Shown in pieces: positions 7,488 to 13,911 of a stretch of 19,672 bases of DNA (positions are counted from its first letter, which is position 1; every line of letters starts with the position of its first letter). The stretch covers positions 1 through 19,672 of the forward strand of contig DBBC01000012.1 in assembly GCA_002292025.1 (NCBI GenBank), written 5' to 3'. Under the pieces are notes generated by a model that was not told the origin of the DNA, searched no databases, and saw only the letters and a program-made list of their open reading frames with translations. The DNA is from Firmicutes bacterium UBA994 (GTDB lineage: Bacteria > Bacillota > UBA994). The translations under genes were made by a program, and so were the position numbers.

Positions 7488-8762
7488 ATGCCGGTAAGAG
7501 CAGTTGTAGGTGCCCAGTGGGGTGACGAAGGCAAAGGCAAGGTCGTCGATTTGCTGGCACAGCAAGCCGATTATGTCGTGCGATATCAAGGCGGTGCTAA
7601 CGCAGGCCACACCGTAGTGAATGAGCATGGCAAGTTTGCCTTGCATCTTGTGCCGTGCGGCATTTTTAACCCCCAGACTATAAACATCATCGGCACAGGC
7701 ACAGTCGTTGACCTTGACGAGCTGGTAAAAGAGCTCGATATGCTGCAGAGTAAGGGCATCAGCACGGACAGGCTTTACATCTCTGATCGCGCTCACTTGT
7801 CTGTCCCCTCATATCCTAGGCTGGAACGTATGGCGGAGGACAGCCGGGGCGAGCGCAAACAAGGTTCCACGCTACGGGGGATCTCGCCCGCCTATGCGGC
7901 TAAGGCCTTGCGCCTAGGGATACAGATGGGGGAGCTCAAGAACTGGGCCCGCTGTGAGACACAGTTGCGCGAGCTGTTTGCGTCGTGTGACGAACTGCTG
8001 GTTAAGCTTTACGGCGTAGACTTATCTACACAGGATACGGACTTGATCCTCGAGCGGTATAGGGCGTATGCCGAGCGTCTGTCTTCATACATCGGCGACA
8101 CCCTTTCCCTGCTGGCGGAGGCCGTGCGCCAAGACAGCGATGTTCTTCTGGAAGGGCAGCTTGGCACCATGCGGGACCTTGATTGGGGAATTTACCCTTA
8201 TGTTACTTCTTCTAACCCCCTACCGGGTGGCGCATGTGCCGGGGCCGGTATACCCCCGCATCGCATCAGTTCTGTGCTGGGGGTAGTCAAGGCATTTTCG
8301 ACTTGTGTAGGAGCGGGGCCCTTCCCCACGGAGCAAGACAACGACATCGGGCGGAATTTGCGGGAGGTGGGGCGTGAGTATGGAGCCACAACCGGCCGCC
8401 CGCGGCGCATTGGCTGGCTCGACGCACCGGCGCTGCGCTTCGCGGCCAAACTCAACGGCTTTACCGAGCTTGCTGTCACTAAGCTCGACACCTTAGACGG
8501 CTTGCCGACGATTAAAGTCTGTGTCGGCTACAAACTAGACGGGTGTAGCATCGACTATATGCCTTTAGCCGCAGACCTCTACCGTGTAGAGCCGGTCTAC
8601 GAGGAATTACCGGGGTGGATGCAGAATACATCCTTGGTGCGGAGTTTCCCCAAGCTGCCGCAAGCCGCGCAAGACTATGTGCGGCTAATCGAAGGCATTC
8701 TAGGCGCCCCTGCCACATTGATTTCAGTAGGGCCGGAGCGGGAAGCGACATTCCGCAAGTAG
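7488..8762 (+). CDS. purA: Adenylosuccinate synthetase, divergent subtype
   Basis: This 424-residue enzyme should convert IMP and aspartate to adenylosuccinate with GTP, the first committed step to AMP. Conserved parts are VVGAQWGDEGKGKVVDLL with the catalytic Asp, GANAGHTVV with the catalytic His, YPYVTSSNP, VGAGPFPTE, and the aspartate loop EYGATTGRPRR. Several IMP-site motifs deviate from the E. coli and B. subtilis enzymes. GTTxxGIGPAY reads GSTLRGISPAY, EGAQGxxLD reads EGQLGTMRD (the Gln is shifted and a Leu takes its place), and STRVG reads STCVG. ATG 7488 has GGAGG at 7476-7480, 7 nt upstream; a longer in-frame extension to 7392 would overlap glnS and is rejected. The gene is transcribed with glnS. 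PurA function is likely, but a specialised paralogue is possible. Confidence 0.92.
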   Translation: MPVRAVVGAQWGDEGKGKVVDLLAQQADYVVRYQGGANAGHTVVNEHGKFALHLVPCGIFNPQTINIIGTGTVVDLDELVKELDMLQSKGISTDRLYISDRAHLSVPSYPRLERMAEDSRGERKQGSTLRGISPAYAAKALRLGIQMGELKNWARCETQLRELFASCDELLVKLYGVDLSTQDTDLILERYRAYAERLSSYIGDTLSLLAEAVRQDSDVLLEGQLGTMRDLDWGIYPYVTSSNPLPGGACAGAGIPPHRISSVLGVVKAFSTCVGAGPFPTEQDNDIGRNLREVGREYGATTGRPRRIGWLDAPALRFAAKLNGFTELAVTKLDTLDGLPTIKVCVGYKLDGCSIDYMPLAADLYRVEPVYEELPGWMQNTSLVRSFPKLPQAAQDYVRLIEGILGAPATLISVGPEREATFRK

Positions 8763-8768
8763 TTAATG

Positions 8769-8815
8769 TGTAACTACTCGGCCTGTTCAGAGGAGGCGTG
8801 ATCCACGAAGAACAC
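8769..8815 (+). repeat. Dispersed intergenic repeat, copy B
   Basis: TGTAACTACTCGGCCTGTT (8769-8787) matches copy A at 22-41 with one substitution and one indel. ATCCACGAAGAACAC (8801-8815) matches 90-104 with one substitution. Here only 13 nt separate the two modules, and the heptamer tract is absent. The copy starts 7 nt after the purA stop codon. Confidence 0.7.
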
Positions 8816-8865
8816 TTGCTATGTCAGTGCCGCCGCAGCTCTTTTCTTTCGGCTCAGCTCTGACG

Positions 8866-8948
8866 GTAGACAACACCGGTTTGACTGTGTTGCGGTACAA
8901 GCCCATCCCGCGCCGGTGGCAAGTAGTCGGCGTTAACGCCACATGCCA
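8866..8948 (+). other. Structured non-coding leader upstream of the c-di-GMP sensor gene
   Basis: The 289-nt gap between purA and the sensor gene holds two good stem-loops. CAACAC (8871-8876) pairs with GTGTTG (8887-8892), extended by GTA/TAC at 8866-8868 and 8896-8898. A nested structure pairs TGGCA (8917-8921) with TGCCA (8944-8948) around an inner GGCG-TTAA-CGCC hairpin (8929-8940). The arrangement suggests a folded 5' untranslated region, but it does not match the c-di-GMP-I or other riboswitch consensus that I can recall. No T-run follows within the element. No gene was seen between 8816 and 9051. Confidence 0.4.
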
Positions 8949-9051
8949 TTTGTAGCTGACTCCTTGGGAAAGTTTTTTCTCTGGAAAAGGAATGTATCGG
9001 ACAATGGCGAAAGAGAATGCGAGTTGAGCGGAGTTGAGCGGGGTGACAGCT

Positions 9052-11571
9052 GTGTCGAAAGGCAGAAGGTTTTACGTTGCACTTATTCTTTTAGCTATCG
9101 GTCTACCGCTGGTGGCGACGACAGTGATGTATGCTGTCTTTTCGTCGCGGGCAACCGCGGATGCCTATATTATCGCAAAGAAGCGCACCAACCGTGTGGC
9201 CGGAGACATCGGCCAATGGCTGGCGCTGCAGGCGCGCGGCGTGGAGCTTGCGGCAGAGCAGATAGCCTTAATGGGGGATACGCCTGATCAGGGCCAACTG
9301 CTGACGGTCCTGCGCGGCGCCCACGCCGTTTCGCCGTGGTTGAGTTCTGTATTTTACGGCACAGTCGGCGACAGGTTGTTCGTTGTTCCCGAGTGGGAGC
9401 CGCCGCCGGGCTGGGACTGGCGTTTGCGCCCGTGGTATATAAAGGCCACGGAGCAGCGCGGCCTTATCTTTACGGACCCTTTTCTTTATGCGCGGCGCGA
9501 CGTTATGATCGTCACCGCGGCTCAAGCGGTGTATTCGCCGGAAGGGCATCTCTTAGGCGTGGTAGGGGCCAGTATTGAGCTTGGCGCGCTTACTTCTCTC
9601 TTGCGTGATACGCCTATTACCCAAGGCAGCGCCTCCATGCTGCTTGATGGCGATAATGTAATTACTGCTTCGCAAGAAACTCTCGCTGAAGATTGGCGCG
9701 CCATGGTGGAGGCTGGTTTGCCTTTGCTCGGAGCAGGGCAGAAGTACGTAGGCACCGGTGTGCTGCGGGACAGAATCCTCTATGTTCCCGTACCCCATAC
9801 GGGGTGGCACTTGGCGGCGTACATCCCGTGGGAAGATATCTTCCCGCATGCGCGTAGCCTATGGCTGTATGTCGGTCTGATCGGCTTGTCGCTCACCGGA
9901 ATGACGGTGGGCTTGGCTTACTTTTATCATGGGTACGTCTCCGCTCCTCTTATCGGGCTAGAGCAAGCCGTCAACTCGCTGCACATTAGGGAGGACTGTT
10001 TCGACCGCATCCCGCCTGTGCGGCGACCGGGGAGATTTGCCGCGCTGGTCAACAGCATTAACGACCTACTGGACCGCGCCGAATCTTATTATCTGGAAGT
10101 GCACACCGCCAAAATAGAGATGGAAGCGATGAATACGCGGTTGGAAGTAGCGGTGACCGAAGAGCGGGAAGCGCGCGAAGAACTAGAAGTAAGGCAGGGC
10201 TATTGGCGGGCGCTGTTTGAAAACGCTAAAGATGCCATTGTCATGGCAGACGCGTCGTGCCGTATCAGTGCCGTCAATGACGCCTTCCTGCGCTTATTTG
10301 AGTGGGAGCCCGAAGCTTTGCTCGGTCAAAACATAGATGAGGTATTGGCTTCTCATCGCTGGGAGGAGGGTCTGTCACTTTCGCGGCGTATGGCGGTGGG
10401 CATAGGTGATTTCCCCACCACCCGCATGACAAGCAGCGGACAAGAAATAGAAGTAGAAATATCCGTAGTCCCTATCCGTGCATTAGGGCGAGTGGAAGGG
10501 GCCTATGCCATTTACCGCGACGTGCGCGCTCGCCGCGAGGCCGAGCGACAGATGCAGAAACTCAGTCAGTACGACCAGCGGACCGGCGTGTATAACCGTG
10601 CCTTTTTCGATACAACCTTGCGCGAACTAGAGCAAAGCGGCGCCTTCCCTGTCGGCGTGGTGCTCGGGGACGCTAACGGCCTGAAGCTGGTCAATGATGC
10701 CTTCGGGCATGCTTTAGGCGATGAAGTATTGCGGCTGGCGGCGGAGGCGTTGCGCGTCTGTGCTCGCCCGGGTGATATCGTGGCGCGCGTCGGCGGGGAT
10801 GAGTTTGCCATGATTTTGCCCGACACCACGGAAAGCGAAGCGGAGGCTCTGGTATTGCGCATTGAGGCAGAGTGTCGCGCTAGGAGCGAAGGGCTCAAGC
10901 AGATAAGCATTACCTTTGGTGTAAGCTGCAAAACCAAAGCCTCGGATAATCTATCGAAACTATTCGTTCAAGCAGAGGACCGCATGTACCGGCGCAAGCT
11001 GCGGGAAGGAAAGAGCGTACGCGGCTCACTTATCACGAGTCTGATGCGAGCGCTAGAGGAAAAAACGCGCGACACGACTGCGCACAGTGACCGTATGGGT
11101 GAATTAGCGCGAGGGTTGGCCAAGCGGCTCGGCCTAACAGGCAGCGCTCTGGACGATATCTTTCTCTTGGCTACACTGCATGATATCGGCAAGATTGGCG
11201 TGCCCGACCATATTCTTAACAAGCCTAGCCATCTGTCGCCGGAAGAGTGGGAAGTCATGAAAAAGCACAGCGAAATAGGGTATCGCATCGCCGGTGCTAC
11301 GGTGGAACTCGCCCACGTGGCGGAGGGTATTTTGCATCACCACGAGCGCTACGACGGCACCGGCTACCCCTACGGGCTAGCTGGAGAGAACATACCTTTG
11401 GTGGCGCGTATCATCTCGGTGGTGGACGCTTATGACGCCATGACTAACGTACGTAGCTATCGTAGCTCACTGCCGCATGCAGAAGCGATTGACAATATCC
11501 GTGCCGGAAGCGGGGCCCAGTTTGCTCCGAACGTGGTGGAGGCCTTTCTGGCAATGATGGCGGAGCTGTAA
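9052..11571 (+). CDS. Membrane sensor with Cache-like, PAS, GGDEF and HD-GYP domains (c-di-GMP turnover)
   Basis: This 839-residue bifunctional-looking enzyme starts with a transmembrane helix (about 6-28). A Cache-like extracellular sensor of about 240 residues follows (FYGTVGDRLFVVPEW, TDPFLYARRDVMIV), then a second helix (about 270-292), a HAMP-like/coiled-coil linker and a PAS domain (about 383-495). The GGDEF cyclase domain has an intact GGDEF (581-585) in RVGGDEFAMIL and an inhibitory RxxD site, RPGD, exactly five residues before it. The C-terminal HD-GYP phosphodiesterase has LHDIGKIGVPD (HD at about 710-711) and HHHERYDGTGYP. Both activities therefore look catalytically intact. GTG 9052 is preferred because GGTGA (9042-9046) lies 5 nt upstream; GTG 9043 and TTG 9034 are in-frame alternatives. 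A 10-bp tandem duplication, GAGTTGAGCG twice (9021-9040), sits at the initiation region. Confidence 0.92.
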   Translation: MSKGRRFYVALILLAIGLPLVATTVMYAVFSSRATADAYIIAKKRTNRVAGDIGQWLALQARGVELAAEQIALMGDTPDQGQLLTVLRGAHAVSPWLSSVFYGTVGDRLFVVPEWEPPPGWDWRLRPWYIKATEQRGLIFTDPFLYARRDVMIVTAAQAVYSPEGHLLGVVGASIELGALTSLLRDTPITQGSASMLLDGDNVITASQETLAEDWRAMVEAGLPLLGAGQKYVGTGVLRDRILYVPVPHTGWHLAAYIPWEDIFPHARSLWLYVGLIGLSLTGMTVGLAYFYHGYVSAPLIGLEQAVNSLHIREDCFDRIPPVRRPGRFAALVNSINDLLDRAESYYLEVHTAKIEMEAMNTRLEVAVTEEREAREELEVRQGYWRALFENAKDAIVMADASCRISAVNDAFLRLFEWEPEALLGQNIDEVLASHRWEEGLSLSRRMAVGIGDFPTTRMTSSGQEIEVEISVVPIRALGRVEGAYAIYRDVRARREAERQMQKLSQYDQRTGVYNRAFFDTTLRELEQSGAFPVGVVLGDANGLKLVNDAFGHALGDEVLRLAAEALRVCARPGDIVARVGGDEFAMILPDTTESEAEALVLRIEAECRARSEGLKQISITFGVSCKTKASDNLSKLFVQAEDRMYRRKLREGKSVRGSLITSLMRALEEKTRDTTAHSDRMGELARGLAKRLGLTGSALDDIFLLATLHDIGKIGVPDHILNKPSHLSPEEWEVMKKHSEIGYRIAGATVELAHVAEGILHHHERYDGTGYPYGLAGENIPLVARIISVVDAYDAMTNVRSYRSSLPHAEAIDNIRAGSGAQFAPNVVEAFLAMMAEL

Positions 11572-11594
11572 CTGCACAAGTATCATTAAGTTTC

Positions 11595-11633
11595 CACCCC
11601 TTTTCTCCGATGCAATAATGGAGAAAAGGGGTG
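11595..11633 (+). promoter_or_regulatory. Perfect 14-bp hairpin enclosing the ribosome binding site and start of the C39-like gene
   Basis: CACCCCTTTTCTCC (11595-11608) pairs without mismatch with GGAGAAAAGGGGTG (11620-11633) across an 11-nt loop. The right arm contains the Shine-Dalgarno GGAGA and the GTG start codon (11631) of the next gene. The downstream sequence ATTAGTTTTAGG lacks a proper U-tract. Translational sequestration, or read-through control from the sensor gene, is therefore more likely than simple termination. The loop's GCAATAAT might also serve as a -10-like element that would generate a leader without the left arm. Confidence 0.6.
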
Positions 11634-12434
11634 ATTAGTTTTAGGGTTATTGATTTAGCACTGGCAGTGCTCACAGGGATACTTGTCGCTTTTCTGGTGT
11701 TCGTGGGCATGTACTACACAGGCAGCGCAGAAAGCGGCGGGCACTATGTGCGCGACGAGTCGGCGGCCCCTAGCCACGAGGCCCCGGCAGAGTTATCGCA
11801 AACTGCGGCCCCCAAAGCTGACCACCGTGTGCGCGTCATCGGCTCGCTCGTATACATCGAAGGCGCACCTCTGTTTTCGCAGCATCCGCGCTGGCCCACC
11901 GGGTGTGAAGTAGTTGCGCTGGCTAAACTGGCGCAATTCTACGGCGTGCACAAGCCAGTTGATGACTGGATAAAACTCCTGCCGCAAGGTCCGCTCTTTT
12001 GGCGAGACGGCAGGCTCCACGGTCCGGACCCGCGGGAAATGTTCGCCGGCAGCCCCTACAATCGTCAAAGCTTCGGCGTGTACCATCAGCCGCTGCTGCG
12101 CATGTTGGGACCTTGGTTTGGCGACCGCGTCGTCAACATGACCAAACGACCTTGGGAAGATTACGAAACCATGGTACGTGCGGGTAACCCAGTCCTTGTG
12201 TGGGGGACTATTTCTAACTTGCCTGTGCGCCGCGCCGACAGCTGGATTACTCCGCAGGGCGAGGTGTTTCACTGGAACGGGAATGCGCACGTGATGCTGC
12301 TGGTCGGGTTTAGTGAAACTAGCGTGCTGGTTAATGACCCTTGGACGGGTACGCTGCGCAGGTTTGACCGAGGAGCTTTTAAACAGCGCTGGCAGACGTT
12401 GGGGTACCAAGGCATAGCCATTAGGCCAAAGTAG
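11631..12434 (+). CDS. Membrane-anchored C39-like cysteine peptidase family protein
   Basis: This 267-residue protein has an N-terminal hydrophobic anchor (about 7-28) and a low-complexity linker to about residue 65. The rest is a papain-fold domain of the peptidase_C39_2 type (YvpB-like). The presumed catalytic residues are Cys92 in RWPTGCEVVALAKL, His220 in GNAHVMLLVGF and Asp236 in VLVNDPWTG, with Gln84 in LFSQHP as the oxyanion residue. It should act outside the membrane; the substrate is unknown, and the linked peptidase or ABC transporter of bacteriocin systems is absent. The GTG start at 11631 has GGAGA 6 nt upstream, within a strong hairpin. The gene follows the c-di-GMP sensor by 59 nt and converges with cheW, the two stops being 19 nt apart. 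Confidence 0.82.
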   Translation: MISFRVIDLALAVLTGILVAFLVFVGMYYTGSAESGGHYVRDESAAPSHEAPAELSQTAAPKADHRVRVIGSLVYIEGAPLFSQHPRWPTGCEVVALAKLAQFYGVHKPVDDWIKLLPQGPLFWRDGRLHGPDPREMFAGSPYNRQSFGVYHQPLLRMLGPWFGDRVVNMTKRPWEDYETMVRAGNPVLVWGTISNLPVRRADSWITPQGEVFHWNGNAHVMLLVGFSETSVLVNDPWTGTLRRFDRGAFKQRWQTLGYQGIAIRPK

Positions 12435-12457
12435 CAGACATCGTTTCGAGCTGCTAC
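12431..12457. terminator. Inverted repeat carrying both stop codons of convergent genes
   Basis: GTAGCAG (12431-12437) and CTGCTAC (12451-12457) are a perfect 7-bp inverted repeat with a 13-nt loop. The TAG stop of the C39-like gene lies in the left arm and the TAG stop of cheW lies in the right arm. It could act as a weak bidirectional transcription barrier. There is no T-run on either side, so termination strength is uncertain. Confidence 0.35.
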
Positions 12458-12873
12458 TGGTTGCTCACGGCCCTTGCCAGTAATTGCGCGGGATCGAGCA
12501 GCACCAGCATACGCTCCTTAATTTTGACAACGGCTTTAGTTATACTGGCTGAACCTGCCAGTGTAGCAGATGCGGTGTCTAGGGCATCGTTGGCTAGGGT
12601 TAAGACATCCTCGACCTCATCTACTTGGAACGCGGCTGACATCCCTCCCTCAGTTAGTACTATGGCCTGTTCACATTCGGCTCCGGCTTCATGTCCAAGG
12701 AGTTTCTTCAAGCTAACCAATGGAATATTTGCACCGCGAAAGTCAATGACGCCCGCGATGTGTGCCGGGGCCTCGGGTATAGCTAGCACCTTCTGTTTAC
12801 GCAGTATTTCCTGCACAGCCAGCGCCTCCAAGGCATAGGAATCCGCCCCCACAGAGAAGACGACTATTTGCAT
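12454..12873 (-). CDS. cheW: CheW-like chemotaxis adaptor protein
   Basis: The 139-residue protein consists of a single CheW domain, the SH3-like double-barrel adaptor that links chemoreceptors to the CheA kinase. Typical features are the opening QIVVFSVGADSYALEALAVQ, the central IAGVIDFRGANIPLVSLKKL that corresponds to the CheW core signature, and FQVDEVEDVL. The ATG at 12873 is preceded on the minus strand by a strong GGAGGTG. No cheA, cheY, receptor or motility gene is nearby, so it acts with partners encoded elsewhere or in a non-flagellar signalling complex. The neighbouring c-di-GMP sensor may share a signalling theme, but no link is shown by the sequence. Confidence 0.93.
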   Translation of the reverse strand: MQIVVFSVGADSYALEALAVQEILRKQKVLAIPEAPAHIAGVIDFRGANIPLVSLKKLLGHEAGAECEQAIVLTEGGMSAAFQVDEVEDVLTLANDALDTASATLAGSASITKAVVKIKERMLVLLDPAQLLARAVSNQ

Positions 12874-12918
12874 TGCGCACCTCCAAGACTATTAGATAAA
12901 CTTTCCTGCCCACAGACC

Positions 12919-12949
12919 ATTTGTTCTGCTCGCAGAGGTTAATTCCTGC
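12919..12949 (-). repeat. GCAGGAAT...GAAC motif, minus-strand copy
   Basis: Read on the minus strand, the element starts GCAGGAATTAACCTCTGCGA and ends CAGAACAAAT. A second copy on the plus strand at 13040-13072 starts GCAGGAATCTCTTATTGCAC and ends GCCGAACTAAAT. The ends and overall spacing (31 and 33 nt) are shared. This copy lies in the cheW leader and points toward cheW. Similarity is seen by eye only; function is unknown. Confidence 0.45.
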
Positions 12950-12964
12950 TAGGGAAATTGTATG

Positions 12965-13002
12965 ATCCACGAAGCACGTGTTTCTTCGTGTTCTTTGTGG
13001 AT
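12965..13002. repeat. Dispersed intergenic repeat, copy C, as an inverted pair
   Basis: ATCCACGAAG (12965-12974) faces an opposite-strand copy whose minus-strand sequence is ATCCACAAAGAACACGAAG (12984-13002). The arms can form a hairpin of about 10 bp with one mismatch. It lies in the divergent gap between cheW and the IclR gene. The modules match those at 90-104, 8801-8815 and 18518-18532. Confidence 0.65.
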
Positions 13003-13018
13003 TGTAAATGCTCATGCA

Positions 13019-13045
13019 TCCTGCACTGTATCGACATATGCAGGA
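13019..13045. promoter_or_regulatory. Inverted repeat TCCTGCA-N13-TGCAGGA, possible operator
   Basis: Perfect 7-bp arms (13019-13025 and 13039-13045) flank a 13-nt spacer that itself contains TAT/ATA symmetry. The centre is about 110 nt before the IclR start codon, in the intergenic region expected to carry the regulator's own promoter. The right arm overlaps the plus-strand GCAGGAAT motif, so the symmetry may belong to that element instead. Confidence 0.35.
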
Positions 13046-13072
13046 ATCTCTTATTGCACTGCCGAACTAAAT
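13040..13072 (+). repeat. GCAGGAAT...GAAC motif, plus-strand copy
   Basis: This is the partner of the minus-strand element at 12919-12949. The two are arranged divergently around the inverted copy C repeat, so each leads into the leader of its own gene (cheW or the IclR regulator). It could be a shared promoter-proximal element. Confidence 0.45.
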
Positions 13073-13082
13073 ATGCGACAAA

Positions 13083-13106
13083 TGGATTTTCCAAAAAAAC
13101 GAAAAT
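13083..13106. promoter_or_regulatory. Palindromic sites before the IclR gene, possible autoregulatory operator
   Basis: TGGATTTTCCA (13083-13093) is an interrupted palindrome whose half-sites resemble the TGGAA/TTCCA arms reported for E. coli IclR. ATTTTC (13086-13091) also pairs with GAAAAT (13101-13106). The sites lie 35-60 nt before the regulator's start codon. This is a short, AT-rich signal and only suggestive. Confidence 0.3.
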
Positions 13107-13141
13107 TCACGATCGGATTTCATAATGATGGAGGGACGAAC

Positions 13142-13909
13142 ATGGCCATTGCCACTACCTTCGACAAAGGTCTAAAAATCCTAGAGCTGTTTACGCTAGA
13201 GAAACCGCGCCTGACGCTGCGCGACGTTGCCGAGTGCTCCGGCATGACTAAGCCTACGGCTTTGCGCATGCTGAACACACTCGAAGCCAACGGCTACCTG
13301 ATGCGCGACAAGAGCAAGGCCTATTGCCTAGGATTAAGATTCCTTGAACTGGCCAACGCGGTAACTGAGCGTTTAGACATCCGCCACGCAGCCCTAGCCC
13401 ATATGGATGAGTTGCTGATAAAGGTGGATCAAGCCGTCAACCTAGTCATTCGCGACGGGTATGAAGCGGTGTACATTGAAAAGCGCGAGACCGGCCACGC
13501 CGTGCGCATGTATACGCGCATCGGCAGGCGCGCGCCACTTTATGCCGGAGCCTGCCCCCGCTGCCTAATTACTTTTTTGCCGGACAAAGATCTGCAAGAG
13601 CTCCTGCCCAAGCTCACGCTTGTGCCTTTTACCCCCAAAACTCCTAAGACTATTGCCGAGCTAGAGGAGCGTATCAAGCGGGAGCGTTCTTTGGGCTACT
13701 GCTTTAGTCAAGGGGAGCTCTTTGAAGGAACTTCTGCCATTGCCATGCCGGTGCGTGACCATACGCGCAAGGTAGTGGGAGCGATAAGCCTCGCTGGGCC
13801 AAGCGCCAGCTTCAATGAAGAAAAGTTAGGTTATATGATAAAGCACTTGGCGCGCTGTGTGGAAGACATTTCGCGGGAAATGGGCTACCAAGTTAAGAAG
13901 GGGATTTGA
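13142..13909 (+). CDS. IclR-family transcriptional regulator, likely of the 5-oxoprolinase operon
   Basis: This 255-residue regulator has an N-terminal winged helix-turn-helix (LTLRDVAECSGMTKPTALRMLNTLEANGYL, about 22-52). A GAF-like IclR effector domain follows, with VNLVIRDGYEAVYIEKRE and, near the C-terminus, GTSAIAMPVRDHTRKVVGAISLAGP. ATG 13142 is chosen because GGAGGG (13130-13135) lies 6 nt upstream and the protein then begins where IclR proteins usually begin; the frame stays open upstream to 12962, but that part has no homology features. The stop is 2 nt before the preferred pxpA start, so regulator and pxp genes are probably one transcript and autoregulation is likely. The effector may be 5-oxoproline or a related metabolite, which is inference from context. 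Confidence 0.92.
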   Translation: MAIATTFDKGLKILELFTLEKPRLTLRDVAECSGMTKPTALRMLNTLEANGYLMRDKSKAYCLGLRFLELANAVTERLDIRHAALAHMDELLIKVDQAVNLVIRDGYEAVYIEKRETGHAVRMYTRIGRRAPLYAGACPRCLITFLPDKDLQELLPKLTLVPFTPKTPKTIAELEERIKRERSLGYCFSQGELFEGTSAIAMPVRDHTRKVVGAISLAGPSASFNEEKLGYMIKHLARCVEDISREMGYQVKKGI

Positions 13910-13911
13910 GC

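Noticed and set aside
8763..9051. c-di-GMP-I (GEMM) riboswitch before the GGDEF/HD-GYP gene
   Set aside because: The GCACAGGGCAAACC core and the downstream conserved receptor segments of that riboswitch are not present; only generic stem-loops are seen.
11793..12410. Minus-strand open frame (205 codons) opposite the C39-like gene
   Set aside because: It is fully antisense to a gene with an identifiable Cys-His-Asp triad; no signature or start context.
12962..13141. N-terminal extension of the IclR regulator from 12962
   Set aside because: This stretch contains the repeat pair and palindromes, and a strong ribosome binding site before ATG 13142 gives a regulator of standard length.
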